64,000 nucleotides of DNA from Pseudoalteromonas neustonica (lineage in GTDB: Bacteria; Pseudomonadota; Gammaproteobacteria; Enterobacterales; Alteromonadaceae): positions 1 through 64,000 of the forward strand of contig NZ_BDDS01000020.1 in assembly GCF_001653135.1 (NCBI RefSeq), in the 5' to 3' direction. The translations under genes were made by a program, and so were the position numbers. The notes under the pieces are model-generated. The model worked only from the letters and a program-made list of their open reading frames with translations. It made no database searches and was not told the DNA's origin. Below, piece by piece: positions 43,301-50,190 of this stretch. Every line of letters starts with the position of its first letter. The stretch's first letter is position 1.

Positions 43301-43604
43301 GCTGTAAGTAGATGTTATCTAACGTTGTATCGTTAAAAGTATCTGAATCGACAACCACAGTGTAAGGGCCACCGACGCGAAGACCGTTGGCGATGAAAGT
43401 ACCGCTTTCGTTGGTTGTTAACTCACTAATAGTACCAGTAGGCTGGTGAATTACTTTAATCTTAACGTTGGCAGCAGCGCCACCTGATGGTGTTGTAATT
43501 TTACCACGCATTGCTGATGATGTGTCTGCAGCCATAGCACTCGTTGAAACGCCTAGAGCAAGTATTACTGCCCCAGTTAATTTCGAAAGACGAAGCTTGT
43601 TCAT
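40398..43604 (-). CDS. TonB-dependent receptor, Oar-like (first of pair)
   Basis: This 1068-residue receptor has a signal peptide ending AMA (about residue 25). An N-terminal carboxypeptidase-like beta domain (SSAMRGKITTPSGGAAANV to LGDTYRLNSQL), a plug with NSLTVDGIGQNDDFGLNYGGYP and FGGGTINAVTKSGTNEF, and a 22-strand-type barrel ending WQAKIGVSYKF follow. It lies 39 bases downstream of an S1/P1 nuclease gene on the same strand, so the two are probably co-transcribed. That context suggests uptake of nucleic acid breakdown products, which is inference. It is a diverged paralogue of 37017-40106. Confidence 0.88.
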   Translation of the reverse strand: MNKLRLSKLTGAVILALGVSTSAMAADTSSAMRGKITTPSGGAAANVKIKVIHQPTGTISELTTNESGTFIANGLRVGGPYTVVVDSDTFNDTTLDNIYLQLGDTYRLNSQLTPLNMEKIEVSGFKIVQQSGGSSSVFGEDTIDNMPSFNRDIKDIARLNPLASINGNGELTFAGSNPRSNSLTVDGIGQNDDFGLNYGGYPTEQPPIALDAIEQISVDISPFSASKGNFGGGTINAVTKSGTNEFKFSGFYETSTPDIAGDVDKISQITEDGRPVLDEDGYRTYKINKVAPIQTEERFGFNIGGPLIEDKLFYFVNYNSWRSELGLDYGFEDSGTVNEYDVSKESYDKFISILDSVYGMQDSLGGDPEDTNDSLLVKLSWNVNNDHRLDFTYQWQDDQAEKNFGTGGSTVNLASSRYTYATKFNNFSTKLYSDWNEDFSTEIGVSYKDVSSNSITNSNIGSVKVEERFRGPAFEFGTDEFRHANSSSTENLILTLDATYLMDEHEISFGAHYESLNLYNLFAANSLGSWEFDTFEGFENREVGNYKGEYDFSYGNAYTNNPADTAYDATRSQLALYIEDTFYIGDDLEMTAGIRYERLSSDDKPTLNTNFANTYGFTNQENLDGLDIILPRVGFKYYATEALTINGGVGRFQGGIPNVWYNNSYQNDGITFVAAPQEAIDAYFANNPADITKVPDEIQGTLVQGAGSTNYVDPNFKLPSSIRAQLGFEYDFNSDLLGDGFKWQAEIGYHKKENEAVWHNTAIRPVGTAADGERLIQESIYTGDLKDNFDIAMTNSSDNGRSVVFSTALAKEWDNGLYISTSYAHQNITEAASGSSSRAQSNYQYNITQNRNQDLAQRGSYEVEHSFKVNLSYNTELFAGYKTKFNMYFERRSGRPFSYTMGMFKEGSLGDSRDFNSSSAYLAYIPTGADDTNVNWEKSGMSWNELEGLLNRAGISERGQILNRNSGTQPWVTTMDISIKQEIPGFAEGHSGEVYFMIDNFANLLNSDWGIEKRLGFSDQAVYDFKGLDDEGRYIIAPRYNGADVRNYSQITTSSSAWQAKIGVSYKF

Positions 43605-43643
43605 TTTGTTGATTCCCGTGTGAAGGTTATTTAAGGTTTATAT

Positions 43644-44510
43644 TTAATTAATGTTAGCTGGCATCTTAAGTGCCTTTTCTAACGGTTTTGCCGTATTGTC
43701 AAATAGGTTATTTAACAATCCAGCGAGTCTGATCCCAGCCTGTTGTAAGCGCATTTTAATAATGGGAGTATTTTGGTAAATATAGCTATATCCAATTTCG
43801 TCACTTTTAAGTTTATATAATTCAGATGCAAAGTTATGTGACTCTGTTAACCATTGCTCCGGTGAGCTTGCAAGATACTCGGAAATTATTTCAGCGTTGT
43901 TACTATCTATAAATTGTGCAAACTCAGTGAACGATAAATTTTCATTTTCGATTAACTTCGTGTCCCACAGTGAGTGTAGGTTGGTATTTTGGCCAAAAAA
44001 TGTGACTTTAATTTTGTTTCCGCCTCTGTCTTCTTTACGACCGGCATGAAATGGTTGGTGGCTATCGCCCACTAGATGGACAAGAAACCGCAAGCTGAAA
44101 CGTTTCGCTTCAAGTGAACTTTTATCATCTTTTAATGTGTTAATTGCGAAGTACATGCCGTCAAGTATATTTTTAACGTTCTCTTTATTTAATGTATGAG
44201 AATGATCGTGCGTAAAGTGATTACTATTACTTGGGGCATTTATATAGTGCCAACGTGAGGATTTTTTTTGCCAAAACTCACTCGGGTCTGAGCGCATTTC
44301 ATCTGCCCAAGTTGAAATTTGCGGTAAACTTTGATTTTCTAACAATGGCGTTAATGCAAGTCTTGTTTGCTCAGTTAAATGATTTTCAGCAATTTGGCCG
44401 ATAATCCTATGACCATTTTGACCCCAAGCAAGTGCATTGTTAGTGATTAAAAGTAGAGTTATGGCTAAGAAGTAACTTGTTCCGTTTACTATTTTGCTTA
44501 ACATTTTCAT
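43644..44510 (-). CDS. S1/P1-type nuclease, secreted
   Basis: The 288-residue precursor has a signal peptide ending NNALA, so the mature enzyme begins at Trp29 (WGQNGHRIIGQIAE). An N-terminal Trp that itself binds zinc is the mark of S1/P1 nucleases and related phospholipases C. Further zinc ligands appear in STWADEM, HYIN, FLVHLVGDSHQPFHAG, EDRGGNKI and NLHSLWDTKL. It would cut single-stranded DNA or RNA, giving 5'-nucleotides, in the periplasm or outside. It heads the receptor operon. A lipoprotein 5'-nucleotidase gene nearby (46630-48264) could act on its products. Confidence 0.9.
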   Translation of the reverse strand: MKMLSKIVNGTSYFLAITLLLITNNALAWGQNGHRIIGQIAENHLTEQTRLALTPLLENQSLPQISTWADEMRSDPSEFWQKKSSRWHYINAPSNSNHFTHDHSHTLNKENVKNILDGMYFAINTLKDDKSSLEAKRFSLRFLVHLVGDSHQPFHAGRKEDRGGNKIKVTFFGQNTNLHSLWDTKLIENENLSFTEFAQFIDSNNAEIISEYLASSPEQWLTESHNFASELYKLKSDEIGYSYIYQNTPIIKMRLQQAGIRLAGLLNNLFDNTAKPLEKALKMPANIN

Positions 44511-44724
44511 TTTCCTAAAAATAATTTATCAGTTAAGAACAATATAATTAGAAGTAGATTGTCCTGATTTTCAGCGAAATAGGAAGGACTCAATAAGATT
44601 CATAATTTCTTATTGAATAATAATAAAAATCAAATGCTTAGTTCTTTTGGGTAAAATTACTTATTGTAATGAGTAATTAAAATTGGTCAAATAGGGATAC
44701 TTTTAGTTTTGGATTGTTGAACTT

Positions 44725-45627
44725 TTGAAAATTAAGCACCTTGCCTTGCAACAAAGTACCTTTGTTACTGTTTTGTTACTGTTTTTTTTACTTACTTGGC
44801 TTAGTGGGCAAATAAATACGAATGCATTGGTAGGAACATTAAAGCCGTTGATTGAGACTTCCACCCGATGCCAAACGACAGCATTGCAAAATAAAGAGCA
44901 TTTAATTGTGTATGCGCCTTCTAAAAATGTAGCGTTTTCATTAGTTCAAAGTTTGTGTGAGGATGCCGTTGTTGCAAAACAATATGGCGAGGTTGTAGGT
45001 TTTTGGGGCTACAGAACATCAGACAGTATTGAGTTTGTTGGTAAGGGGATTGCTGATCTGATCTTGGCAAAAAACAATATTATGTCTGCATTCAAAGCTG
45101 AATCTACTTACAATTATCAGCCGATTGTCGGCTTTCCTAGCTATACGGCTTTTTTTATTTCAGCAAAAGAAAAACCAAAGATTAATAAGCAGTATTTCTT
45201 AGGTAAACGAATCGGTTTACTTGATTATCCAACAAGCAGGTCAGGTCATATTTTACCCAAACAAACGTTTAAAAATTTAGGTGTTAACTTAGAGAATTTA
45301 AAAATTACTTACGCAAGTTCCCACAATGAATTAAGAGACTTACTTGCTAATGGTCAAGTTGATTTAATTGCATCATTTTGGAAAGATGAAGATCAATTAT
45401 CTTTTTCCAAAAACTATATAACACCAATTAGCGATAACATTGTTGGCACGCGCTGGTATTTAAAGATGCAGCATGAAAATACAGATCTTTTATGCGCTAT
45501 TCAGGCAAGATTGATGACGCTTTCTAAGTTGCAAACGTCTCCTTATTTTAACCATGTTGAACCCTACTGGGGCTGCGACAGTGGTACTAATCGTGTGGAT
45601 TATTTAGGAGAGCAACGTGATGAATAA
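44725..45627 (+). CDS. PhnD-like periplasmic binding protein
   Basis: This 300-residue protein has one N-terminal membrane segment (TFVTVLLLFFLLTWLSG) and then a phosphonate/phosphate/phosphite-type substrate-binding domain (PhnD-like, also called NMT1/type 2 periplasmic). Markers are HLIVYAPSKNVAFSLVQSLCEDA, the GVGDIIF-like region KGIADLILAKNN, and the hinge strands LGKRIGLLDYPTSRSGHILPKQTFKNLG. The start is TTG 44725, the only initiation codon ahead of the membrane segment; the ribosome site is poor. It overlaps the next gene by 8 bases. No ABC transporter genes are adjacent, so a sensory role is possible. Confidence 0.75.
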   Translation: MKIKHLALQQSTFVTVLLLFFLLTWLSGQINTNALVGTLKPLIETSTRCQTTALQNKEHLIVYAPSKNVAFSLVQSLCEDAVVAKQYGEVVGFWGYRTSDSIEFVGKGIADLILAKNNIMSAFKAESTYNYQPIVGFPSYTAFFISAKEKPKINKQYFLGKRIGLLDYPTSRSGHILPKQTFKNLGVNLENLKITYASSHNELRDLLANGQVDLIASFWKDEDQLSFSKNYITPISDNIVGTRWYLKMQHENTDLLCAIQARLMTLSKLQTSPYFNHVEPYWGCDSGTNRVDYLGEQRDE

Positions 45628-46570
45628 GAAAATGATTTATATTTTATTTTTCTCATTTTTCGTTATTTCGTTTGGGCTTTTTAAAGTGTCTGATTATACT
45701 CGCTTAAACCATCTTGATGCGTTAGTTATAGCTCAAGCAGAAAAGCGTATTGCGTTAGATTTACCGCGGTTGGATTTATCAAATACATTTTTAAAGCACT
45801 CAGGTAATAATGAGGCTATAAAACATTATATTAAGCGTCTTAATTTGCAACTTGCCCCGCATCGAGTGCGTGTAATCGCAATTGGTGACACCGCTATTGA
45901 TTCTGTATCAAATACAACTAATTCAATACAGCGTCTTCATTATTTGCAAACGAGTGATCAGCGAGTGTCGGTAACTTTCTCTATTAATAACCTCTGGTGG
46001 GCATGGAGAGATGTTGTTGTTATTTTGATCCTTTTAACATGCGCGCTGCTTTTAGGGTACTGGGCTGAATTAATTCAATATACACACCGCCAGCGATTGT
46101 CCCCGAAAAAACAAGAACTTCAGAAAGCGCTTCCTGAGTTTGTAAAAGTTACGATTGATTTAAATAATAAAACATTAGGCAATACTGAAAATCAAATATT
46201 GGCGGTATCTCTTGCTAACAAGCCGTTGTGTTTTTATTTAGCACTAATCGAGTTTTGTATAGATAACCCTGATGTAACGCTTAACCAAAATAAAGATGTG
46301 CCAGTTGAGCTCCTTGAACTTGCTAATAAATATTTTTACCGTTTGATTGAGCTAGGTCATACAATTCGTAAACGACCTAATTTTACCAATAGTTTAGAAA
46401 AAACATTAAGTGAAATTCGTGCTGCGCTTGATGAAATACTCAGTGAGTACCCCGAGCTAAAAGATAAGTATTACCCGCCAAAAGCACATGGAGAAGGATC
46501 CCGTTCGCGGCTTCATAGCTATGGGCTAGTCAATATAAAAGCAGATGACATTGTTGTGAACGGTAAATAG
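45620..46570 (+). CDS. Membrane protein paired with PhnD-like protein
   Basis: This 316-residue protein has an N-terminal membrane helix (about residues 5-24), a short periplasmic part (about 25-125), and a second helix (WRDVVVILILLTCALLLGYWAEL). A cytoplasmic C-terminal region of about 155 residues follows, with LANKPLCFYLALIEFCIDNPDV, LELANKYFYRLIELGHTIRKRPNF and KAHGEGSRSRLHSYGL. The C-terminal region looks helical with a winged-helix-like turn and is very conserved in my memory of Alteromonadales, but I cannot name it. ATG 45620 follows TAGGAG. It overlaps the PhnD-like gene, so the two likely form a membrane sensor pair. Function unknown. Confidence 0.65.
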   Translation: MNKKMIYILFFSFFVISFGLFKVSDYTRLNHLDALVIAQAEKRIALDLPRLDLSNTFLKHSGNNEAIKHYIKRLNLQLAPHRVRVIAIGDTAIDSVSNTTNSIQRLHYLQTSDQRVSVTFSINNLWWAWRDVVVILILLTCALLLGYWAELIQYTHRQRLSPKKQELQKALPEFVKVTIDLNNKTLGNTENQILAVSLANKPLCFYLALIEFCIDNPDVTLNQNKDVPVELLELANKYFYRLIELGHTIRKRPNFTNSLEKTLSEIRAALDEILSEYPELKDKYYPPKAHGEGSRSRLHSYGLVNIKADDIVVNGK

Positions 46571-46581
46571 TAGAGGTGGGG

Positions 46582-46623
46582 TTGACTATGGTCAATTTGA
46601 GATTTCAAGTTGACCATAGTCAA
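46582..46623. terminator. Long hairpin between convergent genes
   Basis: TTGACTATGGTCAA (46582-46595) and TTGACCATAGTCAA (46610-46623) are perfect 14-base complements separated by a 14-base loop. There is no T run on either side. It lies between the membrane-protein gene and the convergent nucleotidase gene and may protect or terminate both transcripts. Confidence 0.5.
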
Positions 46624-46629
46624 AGTCGG

Positions 46630-48264
46630 TTATTTAGGTGAAAATTCCGCAGCATCTACAGGGCTGTACTCACTAAAAAATCGTTTTAAGGCTTGTGCAT
46701 CAGTTTCCTCAGTGCTTACAAAGCCCTTTAAATCGGTGAGGGCGGGGTAGCCATCACCGCCTGAAGCATTATAGCTATTAAGGCTCATTCTGTATGTTTT
46801 CGTTTTATTTAACTCTTTACCGTTTATCATTACGTTAATTAGAGAATCATTATTACGCTCAAAGCTTAGCTGATGGTATTGCAAATAAGCGCCAGAATCA
46901 GGCGGAAAACGCGTTACAATATCAAGATAGTCCAATAAATCTTGACCTTGCCAATCCATATAAGTAATGCGGTTTTTAAACGGGTGTACTTTTAAAATAT
47001 CTTTATAGCTTACTTCACCTGCCGAAATGCTGTCTCTAACACCGCCGCCACTAATAAGGCCAAAGTCTGCGTTAACACTGTTCATTTGTGCTTGAATAAT
47101 GACGCGCGCCAAATTAGTTTGCTGATAACGGACTTTATTACGATCGCCTTCTAATTTTGCATTAACAAAGCCAATTTTCCCCTCGATTTGTTTCGCTCCT
47201 TTAGCTTGATACGGTGCTAAAAAGCTCTTCAATTCAGGGTTTGGTGTAATGTATTCGTTTGCTAACTCGGGAACAGTTATACCATTAGCGTTTACTTTAT
47301 CTATGTATAAATTAACTGGCAGTAGTTCATAGTTGATTAACGTAAGCTGTTTGTTTTCAATTTTGAACATCGCCTTACCAACGTACTTACCCCATTCGTG
47401 GGCTTGCATAATCCAAGTACCATTTTGTTGGTCTGGCTTGCATGCCATGCCTGGTTTAAAGTTGTCATCACTTTTATTATCAGCAGTCATACAAATTGGT
47501 TCTTGTGAATGACCCCCAATAATCATGTCTAAGGTGCCATGAGGTAATGAGCGTGCGAGGGTTACATCGCCAGGGGCGTTAATACCATATGAAGCATCAA
47601 CATAGTGACCCATATGGGTGACGGCAATCGTGATATCTGGTTGATATCGGACTTTAATTTTTTGAGCTACTGCTTTGGTTATTTCAACAGGCTCTTTAAA
47701 TTCAAGACCACCAATAAATTGGGGGTTACCAATTTTTGCTGTATCGGTTGTGGTTAAACCAATAACAGCGATTGTTAATCCTTGTTGCTTGAAAATTTGA
47801 TAGGCTTGAAAAGCATTTTCTCCAGTCTTTTTATCGAAAATATTCGCCGACAGCAGAGGGAAATTAGCCCATTGTTGTTGTTTTTTTAAAATGGATAAAG
47901 GATTGTCAAATTCATGATTGCCAAGGGCCATTGCATCATAACCAATAAATGACATACCTTTAAAATCAGGTTCTGCAAATTGCAAGTCTGACTCCGGTAT
48001 ACCTGTATTAATATCACCGCCAGATAAAAGTAGTACGGCATGACCCTGAGCTTTTGCGTCATTTCTAAGCTGGTCAATCAATGTTTTACGTGCGGCCATA
48101 CCATATTCGCCTTTTTCATTGTGCCAAAAGCGACCATGATTATCATTGGTATGTAAAACAGTGAGATATTGAGTTTCGGCTGCTGGTTTTTTTTGAGTTG
48201 GGGTATTGTTATTACTACATGCACTGAGGCTCAGTAATAAAAAGAGTGTAATAAATACGCGCAT
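46630..48264 (-). CDS. Lipoprotein 5'-nucleotidase/UDP-sugar hydrolase (UshA-like)
   Basis: This 544-residue protein has a lipoprotein signal (MRVFITLFLLLSLSAC, lipid-bearing Cys16). The calcineurin-like metal centre shows in HTNDNHGRFWHN, LLSGGDINTG, ALGNHEFDNP and IGGHSQEP. The C-terminal substrate domain follows from about 360 (NADFGLISGGGVRDS, then FKNRITYMDWQGQDLL). UshA-type enzymes remove phosphate from 5'-nucleotides or split UDP-sugars in the periplasm. The start is ATG 48264; an upstream in-frame ATG (48285) would put extra charged residues ahead of the signal. The gene is monocistronic and near the S1/P1 nuclease gene on the same strand. Confidence 0.9.
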   Translation of the reverse strand: MRVFITLFLLLSLSACSNNNTPTQKKPAAETQYLTVLHTNDNHGRFWHNEKGEYGMAARKTLIDQLRNDAKAQGHAVLLLSGGDINTGIPESDLQFAEPDFKGMSFIGYDAMALGNHEFDNPLSILKKQQQWANFPLLSANIFDKKTGENAFQAYQIFKQQGLTIAVIGLTTTDTAKIGNPQFIGGLEFKEPVEITKAVAQKIKVRYQPDITIAVTHMGHYVDASYGINAPGDVTLARSLPHGTLDMIIGGHSQEPICMTADNKSDDNFKPGMACKPDQQNGTWIMQAHEWGKYVGKAMFKIENKQLTLINYELLPVNLYIDKVNANGITVPELANEYITPNPELKSFLAPYQAKGAKQIEGKIGFVNAKLEGDRNKVRYQQTNLARVIIQAQMNSVNADFGLISGGGVRDSISAGEVSYKDILKVHPFKNRITYMDWQGQDLLDYLDIVTRFPPDSGAYLQYHQLSFERNNDSLINVMINGKELNKTKTYRMSLNSYNASGGDGYPALTDLKGFVSTEETDAQALKRFFSEYSPVDAAEFSPK

Positions 48265-48340
48265 AATGTGACCCGTGTTGTCCATATTTGCTGGTGATTA
48301 AGCGCGTAGTTTAACCTAGTTTGTTTTTAAAATAACGTAA

Positions 48341-48538
48341 TTATTCTAATTCAAATGTAGTTTCTGCAGTTAATTTTCCTGTTGCAGCAAGTTGGCGTCT
48401 TTGTAACTCTTGATGTGCAAACGCTGATTTTTCGTGATTATTACCAACCATCCAGTTTAAAAAGCTGGCGGGCAGTTTGGTGTATGGTTCGCCTTTGTGC
48501 AATCCAAAATCACAAATATGCTCAGTAGTGTATGACAT
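48341..48538 (-). CDS. DUF3820-like small protein
   Basis: The 65-residue protein fits the DUF3820 pattern: CDFGLHKGEPYTKLPASFLNWMVGNNHEKSA, a short motif (FGKHKG-like, then P-SFL-WM) seen in small proteins and in the tails of some nucleases. The rest (QELQRRQLAATG) is helical. Function unknown; some members are annotated as quorum-sensing-regulated factors, which I would not carry over. It lies 76 bases upstream of the nucleotidase gene on the same strand. Confidence 0.72.
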   Translation of the reverse strand: MSYTTEHICDFGLHKGEPYTKLPASFLNWMVGNNHEKSAFAHQELQRRQLAATGKLTAETTFELE

Positions 48539-48813
48539 TGCTTTGTATCCTGTTACGACTAGTTTTTATTATTTGAGTAATACTAACAAATAAGAAATAG
48601 CCTGTTCAGACGATTTAGACTTAAGAAGAACCTAGTTATAACATGAAAGAATAAAGAGATAGTGTAAGGCTCTGCAATCAAAATGTAATTAAGTTGTAAT
48701 CAAACTGCTCTTATTTGTATAAACAGGCTCTTAGCTATCGCTTTCGCTGCAAAGGTTTATTATCATTTCATAAATGTTAAATAATTAAAATAAATTTGGG
48801 AAACATAACAAAA

Positions 48814-49554
48814 ATGAAAAAATTATTACTATGTAGTTTATTAGCCGCAGCATCTTTTAACAGTTATGCGACGGTTGTTGAAATGCAAACATCGCAAGGG
48901 ACTATTAAGATAGATCTATTTGATCAACAAGCCCCTAAAACAGTCGCTAATTTTTTAAAGTACATCCAAAGTGACGCATATAATCAAACGGTAATACACC
49001 GTTCTGTTGATGACTTTATTATTCAAGGGGGTGGCTTTACTTATAATGAGGGTTTTAAAGCAATCACTACATCTGCTGCTGTTCAGAATGAGCCCGAACT
49101 GTCTAATGTTAAAGGCACTATTGCGATGGCAAAACTTGGTAGCAACGAAAATAGTGCAACCAGTCAGTGGTTTTTTAATTTAAAAGATAACAGTGCAAAT
49201 TTAGATATACAAAATGGTGGTTTTACGGTTTTTGGCCAAATAAGCACTGACAGTTTTGCTGTGCTCGATACCATTGCTGAGTTAGTGCATTGTGGTGAAG
49301 TACCCGTTGTCAATGTGACTAAAGAACAGTGTGCCAGCACAGATACTGTACTTACTACAGCAAACTTAGTATCTATAAATAGTGTTGTAGTATTAGATAA
49401 CGATGAAAATTCATCAGTTAATTTAAACCCAACTAAAAATACACTAATAGATACAGTTGAAAAACCATCGACGGGTGGCTCAGATGGAGGCAGCATGGGC
49501 TGGTTATTACTCCCTTTATTATTTGCTGGTTTTAAGCGTCGTCGCGCAGCATAG
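48814..49554 (+). CDS. Peptidyl-prolyl isomerase (cyclophilin), exported, with GlyGly-CTERM tail
   Basis: This 246-residue protein has a signal peptide (MKKLLLCSLLAAASFNSYA) and a cyclophilin domain at about 20-180: VVEMQTSQGTIKIDLFDQQAPKTVANFLKYI, then FIIQGGGF, GTIAMAKLGSNENSATSQWFFN and GFTVFGQI. It would catalyse proline cis-trans isomerisation outside the cytoplasm. After a Ser/Gly-rich linker the end is GGSMGWLLLPLLFAGFKRRR, the GlyGly-CTERM signal that a rhombosortase recognises for surface or secretion sorting. ATG 48814 is preferred; the TTG 18 bases earlier adds charged residues before the signal. The next genes are unrelated. Confidence 0.9.
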   Translation: MKKLLLCSLLAAASFNSYATVVEMQTSQGTIKIDLFDQQAPKTVANFLKYIQSDAYNQTVIHRSVDDFIIQGGGFTYNEGFKAITTSAAVQNEPELSNVKGTIAMAKLGSNENSATSQWFFNLKDNSANLDIQNGGFTVFGQISTDSFAVLDTIAELVHCGEVPVVNVTKEQCASTDTVLTTANLVSINSVVVLDNDENSSVNLNPTKNTLIDTVEKPSTGGSDGGSMGWLLLPLLFAGFKRRRAA

Positions 49555-49570
49555 TCATCCAAATTTTATG

Positions 49571-49607
49571 TATATTTTGCTATCAGGTTTATTGATAGCA
49601 AAATATA
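49571..49607. terminator. Terminator between cyclophilin and MAPEG genes
   Basis: TATATTTTGCTATCA, a 7-base loop and TGATAGCAAAATATA form a perfect 15-bp stem. It lies between the cyclophilin gene (+) and the convergent MAPEG gene (-), and its AT-rich ends give U-rich tails in both directions. Confidence 0.8.
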
Positions 49608-49617
49608 AAAATGCTCG

Positions 49618-50037
49618 TTACATCAAAAAGGCTTGTGTAACTATTTGAATCCACATAGCTAATACACATAAACAACTGACTAAAAAGCTATAATAACGCA
49701 TCTTAACGCGATTGCCTCCCAAGTGAATTATACTGTGTATTATTCGTGAAATTACAAAGCACCACGCCAATACAATAAGTACATATCCCGTAGCATTGAG
49801 TTGTAAAGCCGCTAAGCTGGCCACAAAAAACAATACGGGCATTTCAAATTGATTAACAAAGTTACGACCTGCTACATGAACATCATCACCGGCTTTATCT
49901 AATTTCATAGTGACAAAGTCTTGCATCGAGATTGTCTTATTACGCGCAGCGCTAAAGCGGCGACGCCCCATAATGATCATAACCGCAAACGTCAGCAATA
50001 CCTGACAAAACATAGCGAGCAATAAATATTTTTCCAT
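49618..50037 (-). CDS. MAPEG-family membrane protein
   Basis: This 139-residue protein has four membrane helices in the layout of MAPEG (membrane-associated proteins in eicosanoid and glutathione metabolism). Typical are the early MGRRRFSAARN loop, GRNFVNQFEMPVLFFVASLAAL (residues near 57-78, the family's NQFE motif), and HSIIHLGGNRVKMRYYSF (the family's second signature). Bacterial members are often glutathione transferase-like, but the substrate is unknown. It is monocistronic, divergent from the M16 protease gene and convergent with the cyclophilin gene. Confidence 0.9.
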   Translation of the reverse strand: MEKYLLLAMFCQVLLTFAVMIIMGRRRFSAARNKTISMQDFVTMKLDKAGDDVHVAGRNFVNQFEMPVLFFVASLAALQLNATGYVLIVLAWCFVISRIIHSIIHLGGNRVKMRYYSFLVSCLCVLAMWIQIVTQAFLM

Positions 50038-50190
50038 TGTTATTACCTCTTATAATTACAGTCTCCTAAGCCTAACAGTTTGTTTTTACAATTCACAATG
50101 TGTTACAAAGTATTTATGAAAATGATTGCAAGCCCTGTTGGGTTTACCGATCATACTCACAAGACAACAAATATGGATTATATTCCCGTT

